64,000 bases of DNA from Halobacterium sp. DL1. Lineage in GTDB: Archaea > Halobacteriota > Halobacteria > Halobacteriales > Halobacteriaceae. The notes under the pieces were generated by a model. The model did not search any database and was not told the origin of the DNA. It worked only from the letters and a program-made list of their open reading frames with translations. Within the stretch, counting starts at the first letter, position 1. The number at the start of each line of letters is the position of its first letter. The translations under genes were made by a program, and so were the position numbers. The DNA lies in the NCBI GenBank assembly GCA_000230955.3, contig CP007060.1:1-64000 (forward strand), given 5' to 3'. Positions 27,550 through 35,710 of this stretch are shown here, piece after piece.

Positions 27550-28008
27550 ATGGCAACCGAGACAGCAGACGCCACGGCGGTCGAAACGAACTGGCCAGAG
27601 TGGGCGCGCGGCGTCCTCGCGGGCGTCGTCGCGGGCATCGTCTTCGGTGCGATGCTGAGTGTGGTGATGACGCCGGTCATCGAGAACGCGATTCCCGCGC
27701 TGTACGGGCTCTCCGGCGGCACGGTGGGCTGGATACTCCACCTCAGCCACAGCGCGGTATTCGGGGTCGTCTTCGCCGCAATCGCCACCGCTGGTGGGTT
27801 CGAGAAGCTGGGCCGAACCACGCTCGTCGGCGCCGCCTACGGCGTCGTCCTGTGGGTAGTGTTCGCCGCGGTCGTGATGCCGGTGTGGCTGCAGGCGGTC
27901 GGCTTCGGCGCGGCGCCCGCGGTCCCGAACCTGAACCCACAGAGCCTCGTCGGGCACGTCGTCTACGGCGTCGTCCTCGGCGGGCTCTACGCGGCGCTCG
28001 CGGAGTAG
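27550..28008 (+). CDS. Four-helix membrane protein of unknown function
   Basis: The 152-residue protein has four hydrophobic helices, with glycine-rich first and last segments (GVLAGVVAGIVFGAMLSVVM and HVVYGVVLGGLYAAL). It looks like a haloarchaeal conserved family often annotated as histidine-kinase-like or DUF6789-like, which I cannot confirm. The ATG at 27550 is about 27 nt after the TATA-like gtttatcc. Only 4 bp separate its stop from the argF stop on the other strand. Confidence 0.72.
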   Translation: MATETADATAVETNWPEWARGVLAGVVAGIVFGAMLSVVMTPVIENAIPALYGLSGGTVGWILHLSHSAVFGVVFAAIATAGGFEKLGRTTLVGAAYGVVLWVVFAAVVMPVWLQAVGFGAAPAVPNLNPQSLVGHVVYGVVLGGLYAALAE

Positions 28009-28012
28009 CAGT

Positions 28013-28894
28013 TCAGTCCACGAGTTCCACGAGCAGCGCCTTCTGGGCGTGCAGCCGGTTCTCGGCCTGCTGCCAGACGACCGAGTTGGGGCCGTCGACG
28101 ACGCTCGAGGCCACCTCCTCGCCGCGGTGGGCGGGGAGACAGTGCATGAACACCGCGTCGCCGAGCAGCGCCTCGTCGACCTGAAACCCCTCGAAGGCGT
28201 CGAGGCGGGCCGCGCGCTCGTCCTCGTCGCCCATGCTCACCCAGACGTCCGTGTAGACCACGTCGGCGTCCGCCGTCGCGGCCTCCGGGTCGTGGCCGAC
28301 GGCGACGTCGCCGTAGGACTCGGCGCGCGCGAGGACCGACTCCTCGAACGGGTATCCCTCGGGCGTGGCGGCGCGCACGTCGTAGCCCATCATCGCCGCG
28401 CCGACGAGGAACGACGCGGCGACGTTGTTGGCGTCGCCGACCCACGCGACGGTCCCCGTCTCGCCGACCACCTCGCGGAGCGTCAGCAGGTCCGCGAGCG
28501 TCTGGGCGGGGTGGGCGTCGTCGGTCAGCCCGTTCACCACCGGCGCCCGGGAGTTCGCGGCGAGCTCCGTCAGGTCGTCGTGGTCGAAGACCCGGGCCAT
28601 CACGGCGTCCGCGTAGCGGCCGAGCACCTGGCCCGTGTCCGCCACCGGCTCGCCGTTCCCGAGTTGGATGTCGTTCTGGCCGAGGAAGACGGCGTGGCCG
28701 CCGAGCTGGGTCATCCCCACCTCGAAGCTCACGCGCGTCCGCGTCGAGGGCTTCTCGAACAGCATCGCGAGCGTTCGGCCCGCGAGCGCGGGGTGGGGGA
28801 TGCCGTCGGCCTGCGCGCGCTTCAGCGCAGCCGCGTCGTCGAGTACGCTCGCCAGCTGTTCGGGGGTCAGGTCGTCGATTGTCAGGAAGTGCAT
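28013..28894 (-). CDS. argF: Ornithine carbamoyltransferase
   Basis: It joins ornithine and carbamoyl phosphate to give citrulline. The 293-residue protein has the carbamoyl-phosphate motif STRTR (about 50-54), the HPAQTLADL segment, the ornithine-binding DVWVSMGDE and the HCLPAHRG motif with the catalytic cysteine. It is last in the long arginine operon; the start overlaps the end of lysK by 13 nt. Confidence 0.95.
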   Translation of the reverse strand: MHFLTIDDLTPEQLASVLDDAAALKRAQADGIPHPALAGRTLAMLFEKPSTRTRVSFEVGMTQLGGHAVFLGQNDIQLGNGEPVADTGQVLGRYADAVMARVFDHDDLTELAANSRAPVVNGLTDDAHPAQTLADLLTLREVVGETGTVAWVGDANNVAASFLVGAAMMGYDVRAATPEGYPFEESVLARAESYGDVAVGHDPEAATADADVVYTDVWVSMGDEDERAARLDAFEGFQVDEALLGDAVFMHCLPAHRGEEVASSVVDGPNSVVWQQAENRLHAQKALLVELVD

Positions 28895-29892
28895 AATCTG
28901 TCTGCCGCTGTCGTCAGTACTGCGACCCCGCGGTCGAAGTCCGCGAGGTCGATGCGTTCGTCCGGCGCGTGGTCGAGCGCCGAGTCGCCCGGGCCGTACG
29001 TGGCGACGGGGCAGTCCCACGCCGCCGCGTAGTGGTTCGCGTCGCTGGTCCCGGTCTTCCGGAGGTGCGTCGGCTCGCCGCCCGCCTCCCGGATGCCCGC
29101 ACGGAGCGCGCCAGCGACGGACGTCCGGGGGCTCGACACCACCGGTGGAATCGCCTCGCCCCACGTCACCGTCCCGTGGTCGGTGCAGTCCGCGACGGTC
29201 GCCCGCACGTCATCGGCCGTCGTTCCAGGCGGCAGGCGGAACTCCACTTCGACGGTCGCCTCCACGCGTTCGCCGTCGGCGGAGAGCCCTCCCTGGACGG
29301 AGACGGGCTTGACCGTCACCGACTCGAACACCGACTCCCCGGGCTCGAAGGCGGCCTGCACGCGCTCGGTCCACGCGGTGGCGTGCTGGACGGCGTTGGG
29401 CTCCGGCCGCGAGGAGTGGCCGCTCGCGGTCGTCACCTCGTAGTCGGCGCGCACGAGGCCGCGGTAGCCCAGCGCGATGGCGTCCCAGCCGGAGGGTTCG
29501 CCGTTCACCACGGCGTCCGGTTCCTCGCGGTCCGTCACGAGGTGGCGCGCGCCCGCCGAGGTGGTCTCCTCCTCGACGACGCCCGCGAACGACGCGCCGG
29601 TCTCGACGCTCGCCGCGGCCATCGACGCGAGCGGCCCGGTGGCGTCGACGCTCCCCCGACCCCAGAGCTCCCCCGCTTCCTCCCGCACCTCGATCTCCCC
29701 GGGGACTGTGTCGACGTGGCTCGTCAGGAGAACTGCGTCGTCGCCGGGCGCGCGGACGTTGCCCGCGTCGTCGGTCCACGCCTCGCGCCCGGCGGCCTCG
29801 AAGTAGTCCACGAGGACGCCCGCGGCCTCGGCCTCTCCACCCGAAACAGAGGGGGTAGAGACGAGCTCGTGGAGGAGTCCCCGGGGCGTCAC
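28882..29892 (-). CDS. lysK: LysW-ornithine/lysine hydrolase (M20 family)
   Basis: It releases ornithine (or lysine) from the carrier protein ArgW. The 336-residue zinc peptidase has SHVDTVPG (first metal ligand, with the aspartate), GRGSVDATGPLA, and EEETTSAGARHL with the catalytic glutamate pair. The final motif near GPGDSALDHAPDE carries the last histidine ligand. It sits between argD and argF; the GTG start overlaps argD by 4 nt. In the LysW pathway this enzyme replaces ArgE/ArgJ. Confidence 0.92.
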   Translation of the reverse strand: MTPRGLLHELVSTPSVSGGEAEAAGVLVDYFEAAGREAWTDDAGNVRAPGDDAVLLTSHVDTVPGEIEVREEAGELWGRGSVDATGPLASMAAASVETGASFAGVVEEETTSAGARHLVTDREEPDAVVNGEPSGWDAIALGYRGLVRADYEVTTASGHSSRPEPNAVQHATAWTERVQAAFEPGESVFESVTVKPVSVQGGLSADGERVEATVEVEFRLPPGTTADDVRATVADCTDHGTVTWGEAIPPVVSSPRTSVAGALRAGIREAGGEPTHLRKTGTSDANHYAAAWDCPVATYGPGDSALDHAPDERIDLADFDRGVAVLTTAADRLCTS

Positions 29893-31001
29893 AGCACCGC
29901 CTCCAGCGCGTCCACCACGCTGTCGGCGTCAGTCTCGTCGACCGTTAACGGCGGCAAGAGGCGCACTACCGTCCGCCCCGCGGGGAGTGCGAGAATGCCG
30001 TGTTTCATCGCGAGCGACTGAAGGGCGCGGTTCGCCCCCCGTTTCACCTCGACACCGACTAGCAAACCAGCGCCGCGCACGTCGCGCACCGGGAGGTCAC
30101 CGAGCGCCGACTGCAGGTGCTCCCCCACGGATGCCGCGTTCGCCGCCAGCTCCTCGTCCTCGATGACGTCCAGCGTGGCGAGCGCCGCGGCGCAGGGGAC
30201 GGGACCACCGGAGAACGTCGACCCGTGGTTCCCCGCGTCCTCGGCTATCCAGTCCGCGCAGAGCGTCGCGCCGATGGGCAGGCCGCTGCCGAGCCCCTTC
30301 GCCACGGTGAGTACGTCGGGTTCCACGCCCACTCCCTCGCAGGCCCACAGGTCGCCCGTCCGACCGAGGCCGGTCTGTATCTCGTCGAAGACGAGCGCCG
30401 CGCCCGTCTCGTCGCAGGCCTCGCGGGCGGCCTGCAGGTAGCCCCCTGGCGCCGCGTGGACGCCGCCCTCGCCCTGGATGGGTTCGAGCAGGACGGCGGC
30501 GGTGTCGTCGTCCACCGCGTCGGCGAGCGCGTCCGCGTCGCCGTAGTCGACGAACTCGACGTTGTCGGGGACCGCGAACCCGTCCTTGTACTTCTGCTTC
30601 CAGGTCGCTGCGAGCGACCCCAGCGTGCGGCCGTGGAACGCGCGCTTCGCCGCGACCACCTTCTCGCGGCCGGTGGCGTGGCGCGCGAACTTCAGCGCGG
30701 CCTCGTTGGCCTCCGTGCCGGAGTTGCAGAGCCAGACGTTCGAGCAGTCCCCGGGCCCCAGTCCGGCGAGGCGGTCGTACAGCGCGGTGCGCGTCGGCGT
30801 CGGGTACGACCCCTGGACGAACAGCAGGTCGGCGGCCTGCTCCTGGACGGCCGACACCACGTCGGGGTGGCAGTGGCCGGCGGGCGCGCAGGCGTAGGAG
30901 GCGCCCATGTCGAGGTACTCGGTGCCCCCGGTGTCGTAGAGGTGGACGCCGTCGCCGGACTCGATCTCGATGGGTTTCTCGCCGAAGACGAAGCCGCTCA
31001 T
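29889..31001 (-). CDS. argD: LysW-glutamate-semialdehyde aminotransferase (ArgD/LysJ)
   Basis: This class III PLP enzyme of 370 residues transfers an amino group from glutamate to the carrier-bound semialdehyde. It has NSGTEANEAALK, the PLP aspartate in FDEIQTGLGRTG and the lysine in VAKGLGSGLP (about 242). The start ATG overlaps the argB stop (ATGA). Its position in the operon with argW and argX shows that its substrate is carried on ArgW rather than free acetylornithine. Confidence 0.94.
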   Translation of the reverse strand: MSGFVFGEKPIEIESGDGVHLYDTGGTEYLDMGASYACAPAGHCHPDVVSAVQEQAADLLFVQGSYPTPTRTALYDRLAGLGPGDCSNVWLCNSGTEANEAALKFARHATGREKVVAAKRAFHGRTLGSLAATWKQKYKDGFAVPDNVEFVDYGDADALADAVDDDTAAVLLEPIQGEGGVHAAPGGYLQAAREACDETGAALVFDEIQTGLGRTGDLWACEGVGVEPDVLTVAKGLGSGLPIGATLCADWIAEDAGNHGSTFSGGPVPCAAALATLDVIEDEELAANAASVGEHLQSALGDLPVRDVRGAGLLVGVEVKRGANRALQSLAMKHGILALPAGRTVVRLLPPLTVDETDADSVVDALEAVL

Positions 31002-31813
31002 ACTGCCTCCGGGTCGAAGCGCGTCCCCGCGCCGTCGAGGGCGCGCACGACGGGGTCGCGGCTGTTCGCGTCCGCCACGACAACCGACTCCGCGCCGCTC
31101 TCAAGGGCTTCCGTCGCGGCGAGCACCTTCTTCGACATGAACCCCTCGGCGGCGTCCTCGGCAGCCGCGAGGTCTGTGGGCGTCAGCACCTCCTCGATGA
31201 GCGAGTCCGGGTCCTCGGGGTCCTCGTAGACGCCCTCGACGTCGGTCAGCACGACCAGCGTCGCGTCGAGCGCGCCCGCGACGGCCGCGGCAGCGCGGTC
31301 CGCGTCCGCGTTCACCGCCACGCCGTCGTCGGCGAGCATCGGCACCGAGACGACGGGCACGTAGCCCGCGTCCAGCTGGGCCTCCAGGAGGTCCGTGTTC
31401 ACGGACTCTATCTTCCCGGAGTGGTCGCCCCGACGGATCTTCTTCTTGCCGTCCTCGACGACCTTCACCGCGGACTTCCGCGGCCCCGTCAGCAGGCCGC
31501 CGTCGACGCCGTTGAGACCCACCGCGGGCACGCCGGCGTTCTCGAAGGCGGCGACGAGGTCGGTGTTCACCTTCCCCATCGCCATCGTGAACACGTCCAT
31601 CGTCTCCTCGTCGGTGAACCGGCCGGTCATCCCCGAGGGCGACTCGACGTACTCCGGTTCCGTCCCGAAGTCCTCGAGCGCGCCGTCCACTGCGGTCGAC
31701 CCGCCGTGGACGACCACGACGTCCTCGTCGTTCACCGTGAGGTGGGCGACGTCCGTCACTGCGCCCGCCGGGTCGACGGCGCGAGCGCCGCCGATTTTGA
31801 CTACTACAGTCAC
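30998..31813 (-). CDS. argB: LysW-glutamate kinase (ArgB/LysZ)
   Basis: The amino acid kinase of 271 residues has VVVKIGGARAVD at the N terminus (ATP-site lysine), VVVHGGSTAVD, and the phosphate-binding region GVAVNADADRAAAAVAGAL. It phosphorylates the gamma-carboxyl of carrier-bound glutamate. The GTG at 31813 is chosen because the family begins at V-V-K-I-G-G; upstream codons are encoded by the repeat-bearing gap after argC. It overlaps argD by 4 nt. Confidence 0.92.
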   Translation of the reverse strand: MTVVVKIGGARAVDPAGAVTDVAHLTVNDEDVVVVHGGSTAVDGALEDFGTEPEYVESPSGMTGRFTDEETMDVFTMAMGKVNTDLVAAFENAGVPAVGLNGVDGGLLTGPRKSAVKVVEDGKKKIRRGDHSGKIESVNTDLLEAQLDAGYVPVVSVPMLADDGVAVNADADRAAAAVAGALDATLVVLTDVEGVYEDPEDPDSLIEEVLTPTDLAAAEDAAEGFMSKKVLAATEALESGAESVVVADANSRDPVVRALDGAGTRFDPEAV

Positions 31814-31897
31814 GCGAACCACCCCGCGTGGTGAGCGTGACGCCGAGAGTCGCAGCGCGCCTCGCGCGACCGTCTCTCGGAAGTCGAATCGTCGCCT

Positions 31898-31942
31898 GCG
31901 AGCGGAGCGAGCAAGCGACATTCGAGTTCGCTTTGCGAACTC
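31898..31942 (-). promoter_or_regulatory. Hairpin and repeat in the argC-argB gap
   Basis: GAGTTCGC (31925-31932 less one) and GCGAACTC pair perfectly around TTT, making an 8-bp stem that begins at the argC stop codon. Next to it is GCGAGCGGAGCGAGC (31898-31912), a motif also seen near 46.4-47 kb. This 127-bp gap is the only large break in the seven-gene run, so the hairpin may process or partly end the message. Confidence 0.5.
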
Positions 31943-33008
31943 ATGGACTTCCCACCGGGTGCATCCCGAGCTGGTTCAGTCCGGCCGTCTCCTCGTAGCC
32001 GAGCGCGATGTTCGCCGCGTGAACGGCCTGCCCGGCCGACCCCTTCACCACGTTGTCGATGGCCGAGAACGCGACCACGCGGCCGTTCTCTTCGTCCAGT
32101 TCGAAACCGACCTCCGCGTCGTTCGTGCCGGCGACGACCTTCGGTTCGGGGTAGCGGTAGACACCGCTCCCGCCGGCGACCGTCTCCACGAACGGCTCGT
32201 CGTCGTACGTCTCGCGGTAGGCGCCCCAGAGGTCGCCCTTCGTGGGCGTCTCCTCGGGGAACACGTGGCACGTCGCCGCGGCCCCACGCACCATGTCGAC
32301 GGCGTGGGCCGTGAACGACACCGAGAGGCCGAGTTCCTGCTCGATCTCGGCCTCGTGACGGTGGCCTGTGGGCGCGTACGGACGGACGACGCCCGAACGC
32401 TCGGCGTGCGAGGAGGCCTTCCCACCGCTCGCGCCGCCCTCCGAGGAGCCGACTTTCACGTCGACGACGACGTGGGCGTCCTCGAGGAGGCCGGCCTCGT
32501 GCAGCGGGAGCAGGCCGAGAATCGTCGCGGTAGCGTTGCAGCCACCGCCCGCAATCAGGTCCGCGCCCGCGAGTTCGTCGCGGGAAATCTCGGGGAGCGC
32601 GTAGACGGAGTCGTCGAGGTTGTCGGGCGCGGTGTGGCCGTCGTACCACTCGTCGTACTGCGCCTCGGTCCCGAGGCGGAAGTCCGCGCTCAGGTCGACG
32701 ACGGTGTCCGCGGCGTCCTGCCACGCGTCGACGTGCTCCATCGCGACGCCGTGGGGCGCCGCGGCGAACAGCACGTCCACCGATTCGAGGTCCGTCGGCT
32801 GGGTGAACCGGAGGTCGAGGCCGCGGAGATTCGGGTGGACGCTGCCGACCGTCTTGTTCGCGTACTCGCGGCTGGTCGCCTGGGCCACCGCGAACTCCGG
32901 GTGGCCGGCGAGCAGGCGGAGCAGTTCGCCGCCCGCGAACCCGCTCGCGCCGACGACCGCAGCGGTCGCCGTCGCCGCGTCCGCGTCGTCTGCTGCCGCC
33001 GTCGCCAT
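31941..33008 (-). CDS. argC: LysW-glutamyl-phosphate reductase (ArgC/LysY)
   Basis: It reduces the carrier-bound glutamyl phosphate to the semialdehyde with NADPH. The 355-residue enzyme has the dinucleotide motif VVGASGFAGGELLRLL (about 18-33), the catalytic cysteine in GGGCNATA (about 153) and a histidine in GHRHEAEIEQEL. The first 15 or so residues are an Ala/Asp-rich extension. It overlaps argX by one base (TGATG). Confidence 0.94.
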   Translation of the reverse strand: MATAAADDADAATATAAVVGASGFAGGELLRLLAGHPEFAVAQATSREYANKTVGSVHPNLRGLDLRFTQPTDLESVDVLFAAAPHGVAMEHVDAWQDAADTVVDLSADFRLGTEAQYDEWYDGHTAPDNLDDSVYALPEISRDELAGADLIAGGGCNATATILGLLPLHEAGLLEDAHVVVDVKVGSSEGGASGGKASSHAERSGVVRPYAPTGHRHEAEIEQELGLSVSFTAHAVDMVRGAAATCHVFPEETPTKGDLWGAYRETYDDEPFVETVAGGSGVYRYPEPKVVAGTNDAEVGFELDEENGRVVAFSAIDNVVKGSAGQAVHAANIALGYEETAGLNQLGMHPVGSP

Positions 33009-33874
33009 CAGGCGGTCACCTCCACCTGGGAGGCGGCCTTCGCCTCCAGCCAGTCGACGACCGCGGCGGGCACGTCGACGTCCGTCGCCTCGTTCAGCGC
33101 CTTGAACTCGACGGTGTGGTTGACCTCGTGGACTGTGTAGCCGTCTGCCGTCTCCATCGCATCCACGCCGAGCAGACCGCCGCCGACGGCGTCACTCGCG
33201 TCCTTCACGAGTGCAGCGAGTTCGTCGTCGACGTCGAAGGCGTTCACCTCGCCGCCCTTCGCGGCGTTCGTCAGCCAGTGGTCGCCCGAGCGCGTCATCG
33301 CCGCGACTGGCTCGCCGTCGACGGCGACCACGCGGATGTCGCGGCCCGGCTTGTCGACGTACTCCTGGACGTAGAAGACGCTGTGCTCGTAGTGGCCGAG
33401 CGTCGCCTTGTGTTCGAGGATGGCCTCGGCTGCCGACCGCGACTCGACCTTCGCCATGAGACGCCCCCACGAGCCCACGACGGGCTTCAGGACGCAGGGG
33501 TAGCCGTAGGACTCGATGGCCTCGAGCGCGCTGTCGGTGGTGAACGCGACGGTCGTGTCGGGCGTCGGGATGCCGGCGTCCGCGAGTGCGATACTCGTCT
33601 TCGCCTTGTCTGCGCAGAGCGCGGCCGTCTCGGCGCTGTTCACGACCGGGACGCCGTACGACTCGCAGAACTCCGTGAGGTACGTCGAACGGCTCGTCGC
33701 GAGGCAGCGGTCGACCACCAGGTCGCAGTCCGCGAGCGGCGCGTCGGTGCCGTCGAGGGCGAAGCCGTGCTTGCGCACGTCCACCTTCTCGACGTCGTGG
33801 CCGCGCTCGCGGAGCTCCGTCAGCAGGAGCTTCTCGTCCTGGCGGATGCGCGAGTACAGCAGACCGAAGCGCAA
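33008..33874 (-). CDS. argX: ArgW-glutamate ligase (ArgX/LysX)
   Basis: This ATP-grasp enzyme of 288 residues joins glutamate to the C-terminal glutamate of ArgW. It has the N terminus RFGLLYSRIRQDEKLLL, the substrate-side LKPVVGSWGRLM, QEYVDKPGRDIRV and the metal-binding EVNHTVEFK. The start is TTG: no ATG or GTG lies in frame between the argW stop and the first conserved residues. Only one base separates it from argW, which suggests coupled translation. Confidence 0.93.
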   Translation of the reverse strand: MRFGLLYSRIRQDEKLLLTELRERGHDVEKVDVRKHGFALDGTDAPLADCDLVVDRCLATSRSTYLTEFCESYGVPVVNSAETAALCADKAKTSIALADAGIPTPDTTVAFTTDSALEAIESYGYPCVLKPVVGSWGRLMAKVESRSAAEAILEHKATLGHYEHSVFYVQEYVDKPGRDIRVVAVDGEPVAAMTRSGDHWLTNAAKGGEVNAFDVDDELAALVKDASDAVGGGLLGVDAMETADGYTVHEVNHTVEFKALNEATDVDVPAAVVDWLEAKAASQVEVTA

Positions 33875-33875
33875 C

Positions 33876-34040
33876 TCACTCCCCCCAGTCCTCGGCGAGC
33901 TCGGGCGCTTTCTCCAGTGTCAGGGGGTCGTCGTCGACGACCTCCAGTTCGGTACCGCAGGTGCCACAGTCGACGATCTCTCCGGTCTCGGCGTCGTCGT
34001 GGAGGGCCACGTCGGCCCCGCACTCGGTGCAGGTAGTCAT
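33876..34040 (-). CDS. argW: Amino-group carrier protein ArgW/LysW
   Basis: This 54-residue acidic carrier holds glutamate and all later intermediates through its C-terminal glutamate. It starts MTTCTECGADV, has the zinc-binding pairs CTEC and CGTC, and ends in EDWGE, the family signature. The gene is too short for many gene finders. It begins the argW-argX-argC-argB-argD-lysK-argF run and may be the most highly translated member. Confidence 0.95.
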   Translation of the reverse strand: MTTCTECGADVALHDDAETGEIVDCGTCGTELEVVDDDPLTLEKAPELAEDWGE

Positions 34041-34100
34041 TACAACTCACCGTATCCACTGGTACCACTTAAGCTAATCGAACCTGTCAAACAATATAAA
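34041..34100 (-). promoter_or_regulatory. Promoter of the argW operon
   Basis: The minus strand has TTTATATT (about 34088-34098) and agcttaag (about 34070-34077) before the argW ATG. The second gives a start at about the ATG, the first a leader near 25 nt. The 34041-34258 gap is otherwise free of genes; a GCCCC-TCT-GGGGC hairpin (about 34188-34200) may mark the end of the argH transcript. Confidence 0.6.
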
Positions 34101-34258
34101 CAAACTACACTAACGGCTACCGGCGCGAGAACGCGCAAGAATTGCGAACGACCGAAACGGAATCGAGTTCAGAGAGTTGACTAGTTTTGCCCCAGAGGGG
34201 CGGTCGCGGTCGTCGAAGCGGGGCGGCGAGTGCGGCTGCCGCGCGCAGAGCGGCGACC

Positions 34259-35710
34259 TCAGACATACGTCGCCACCTCCGCGTTGAGGTCGGCTGTCGC
34301 CGATTCGAGCGCCGCTTCACGGTCCGCGACGCCGGTCTCGTCGGCGTCGATGCCGTCGAAGACGTCCACGAGCGCGTCGCGAACCGCCTCCGGCGCCGGG
34401 CCGCCCGTCGAATCGCGTTGCACGACGCTCTCAACCGGGTCGAGCGCCGCCGCCACGAGTTCGGGGTCGACGAGGTCCGACAGCGAGTTGCCGGTCACCT
34501 CGCGGGCGGCGGCGTCCACCGCGTCGAGGTCCGCGCCCTGGTCAGCAGCGAGCGCAACAATCTCGTGCGCAGTCCGGAACGGCAGTCCCGCCGCGGCGAG
34601 TGCGTCGGCTACGCCCGTCGCCGTCGAGAAGCCCTCGCCGGCCGCCTCGACGAGCGTCTCCGCGGGCCAGTCGGCGGTCGCGACAGCGCCGCCGGCGACC
34701 TCGGTGGCCTCCGAGACGCAGTCCACCGCGTGCCAGACGTGCACCGTCGCGCGCTGCAGGTCGCGGTTGTAGGCGCGGGGGAGCCCCTTCAGCGTCGTCG
34801 CGAGGGCCTGGTAGGCGCCGACGGCGTCGCCCGCCGTCGCGCGCACGAGTTCCAGCGTGTCCGGGTTCTTCTTCTGGGGCATGATCGACGAGGTGGAGGC
34901 GTAGTCGTCGTTCAGGTCGACGAACCCGCGGTTCGCGAAGAACACGAGGTCCTCCGCGAGGCCCGAACAGGTCACGGCGACCGAGGAGAGCGCGGCGACG
35001 GACTCGAGCAGGAAGTCGCGGCTCGCGGCCGCGTCCGTCGCGTTCGTCACCACGCCGTCGAAGCCGAGCAGGTCGGCGGTGCGCTCGCGGTCGACGTCGA
35101 ACGTCGTCCCCGCGAACGCCGCCCCGCCGAGCGGCGACTCGTTCGTGCGGTCGTAGGCGTCCAGCAGGCGCGCCGCGTCGCGGGCGAGCGTCCCCTCGTA
35201 AGAGAGCGCCCAGTGCGCGACGGTCGTCGGCTGCGCGGGCTGGAGGTGCGTGTAGCCGGGCATCACCGTCTCGGCCTCGGCCTCTGCAACCGCGGCCAGC
35301 GACTCGCGCAGCGCGAGGACGGAATCGAGTGCGTCGAGCAGGTCCTCGCGCAGGCGGTGGCGGATGCAGGTCGCCACCTCGTCGTTGCGGGAGCGCGCGG
35401 TGTGCATCTTCCCGCCGACGCGACCGACGCGCTCCACGACGGCCGTCTCGATGGCTTCGTGGACGTCTTCGCCGTCGGGGAGTGCGTCGAAGCCCGCGCT
35501 CTCCACGTCGTCGAGTGCGCCCAGAATCTCGGCCGCCTCGTCGTCGGTGACGACGCCCTGTTCGGCGAGCATCACTACGTGCGCGCGGTCCACCGCGAGG
35601 TCCGCGGCGAAGATGCGCGCGTCGCCGTCGAGCGAGGAGAGGAACGACCGCGCGGGGCCGCCGCTGAAGCGGTCGCGGCGCACCACCGTGCCGTCGTCCT
35701 CCCCGCTCAT
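34259..35710 (-). CDS. argH: Argininosuccinate lyase
   Basis: It splits argininosuccinate to arginine and fumarate. The 483-residue protein has the N-terminal VRRDRFSGGPARSFLSS, GGKMHTARSRNDE, TVMPGYTHLQPAQPTT with the catalytic histidine, and the superfamily signature SSIMPQKKNP with its catalytic serine loop. It overlaps argG by 4 nt (ATGA). It is the second gene of the two-gene argG-argH operon. Confidence 0.96.
   Translation of the reverse strand: MSGEDDGTVVRRDRFSGGPARSFLSSLDGDARIFAADLAVDRAHVVMLAEQGVVTDDEAAEILGALDDVESAGFDALPDGEDVHEAIETAVVERVGRVGGKMHTARSRNDEVATCIRHRLREDLLDALDSVLALRESLAAVAEAEAETVMPGYTHLQPAQPTTVAHWALSYEGTLARDAARLLDAYDRTNESPLGGAAFAGTTFDVDRERTADLLGFDGVVTNATDAAASRDFLLESVAALSSVAVTCSGLAEDLVFFANRGFVDLNDDYASTSSIMPQKKNPDTLELVRATAGDAVGAYQALATTLKGLPRAYNRDLQRATVHVWHAVDCVSEATEVAGGAVATADWPAETLVEAAGEGFSTATGVADALAAAGLPFRTAHEIVALAADQGADLDAVDAAAREVTGNSLSDLVDPELVAAALDPVESVVQRDSTGGPAPEAVRDALVDVFDGIDADETGVADREAALESATADLNAEVATYV

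Noticed and set aside
29834-29857. ORB-like sequence in lysK
   Set aside because: Two core positions are swapped (AACAGAGG instead of AACGAAGG) and the bases encode a conserved part of the enzyme, so chance is likely.
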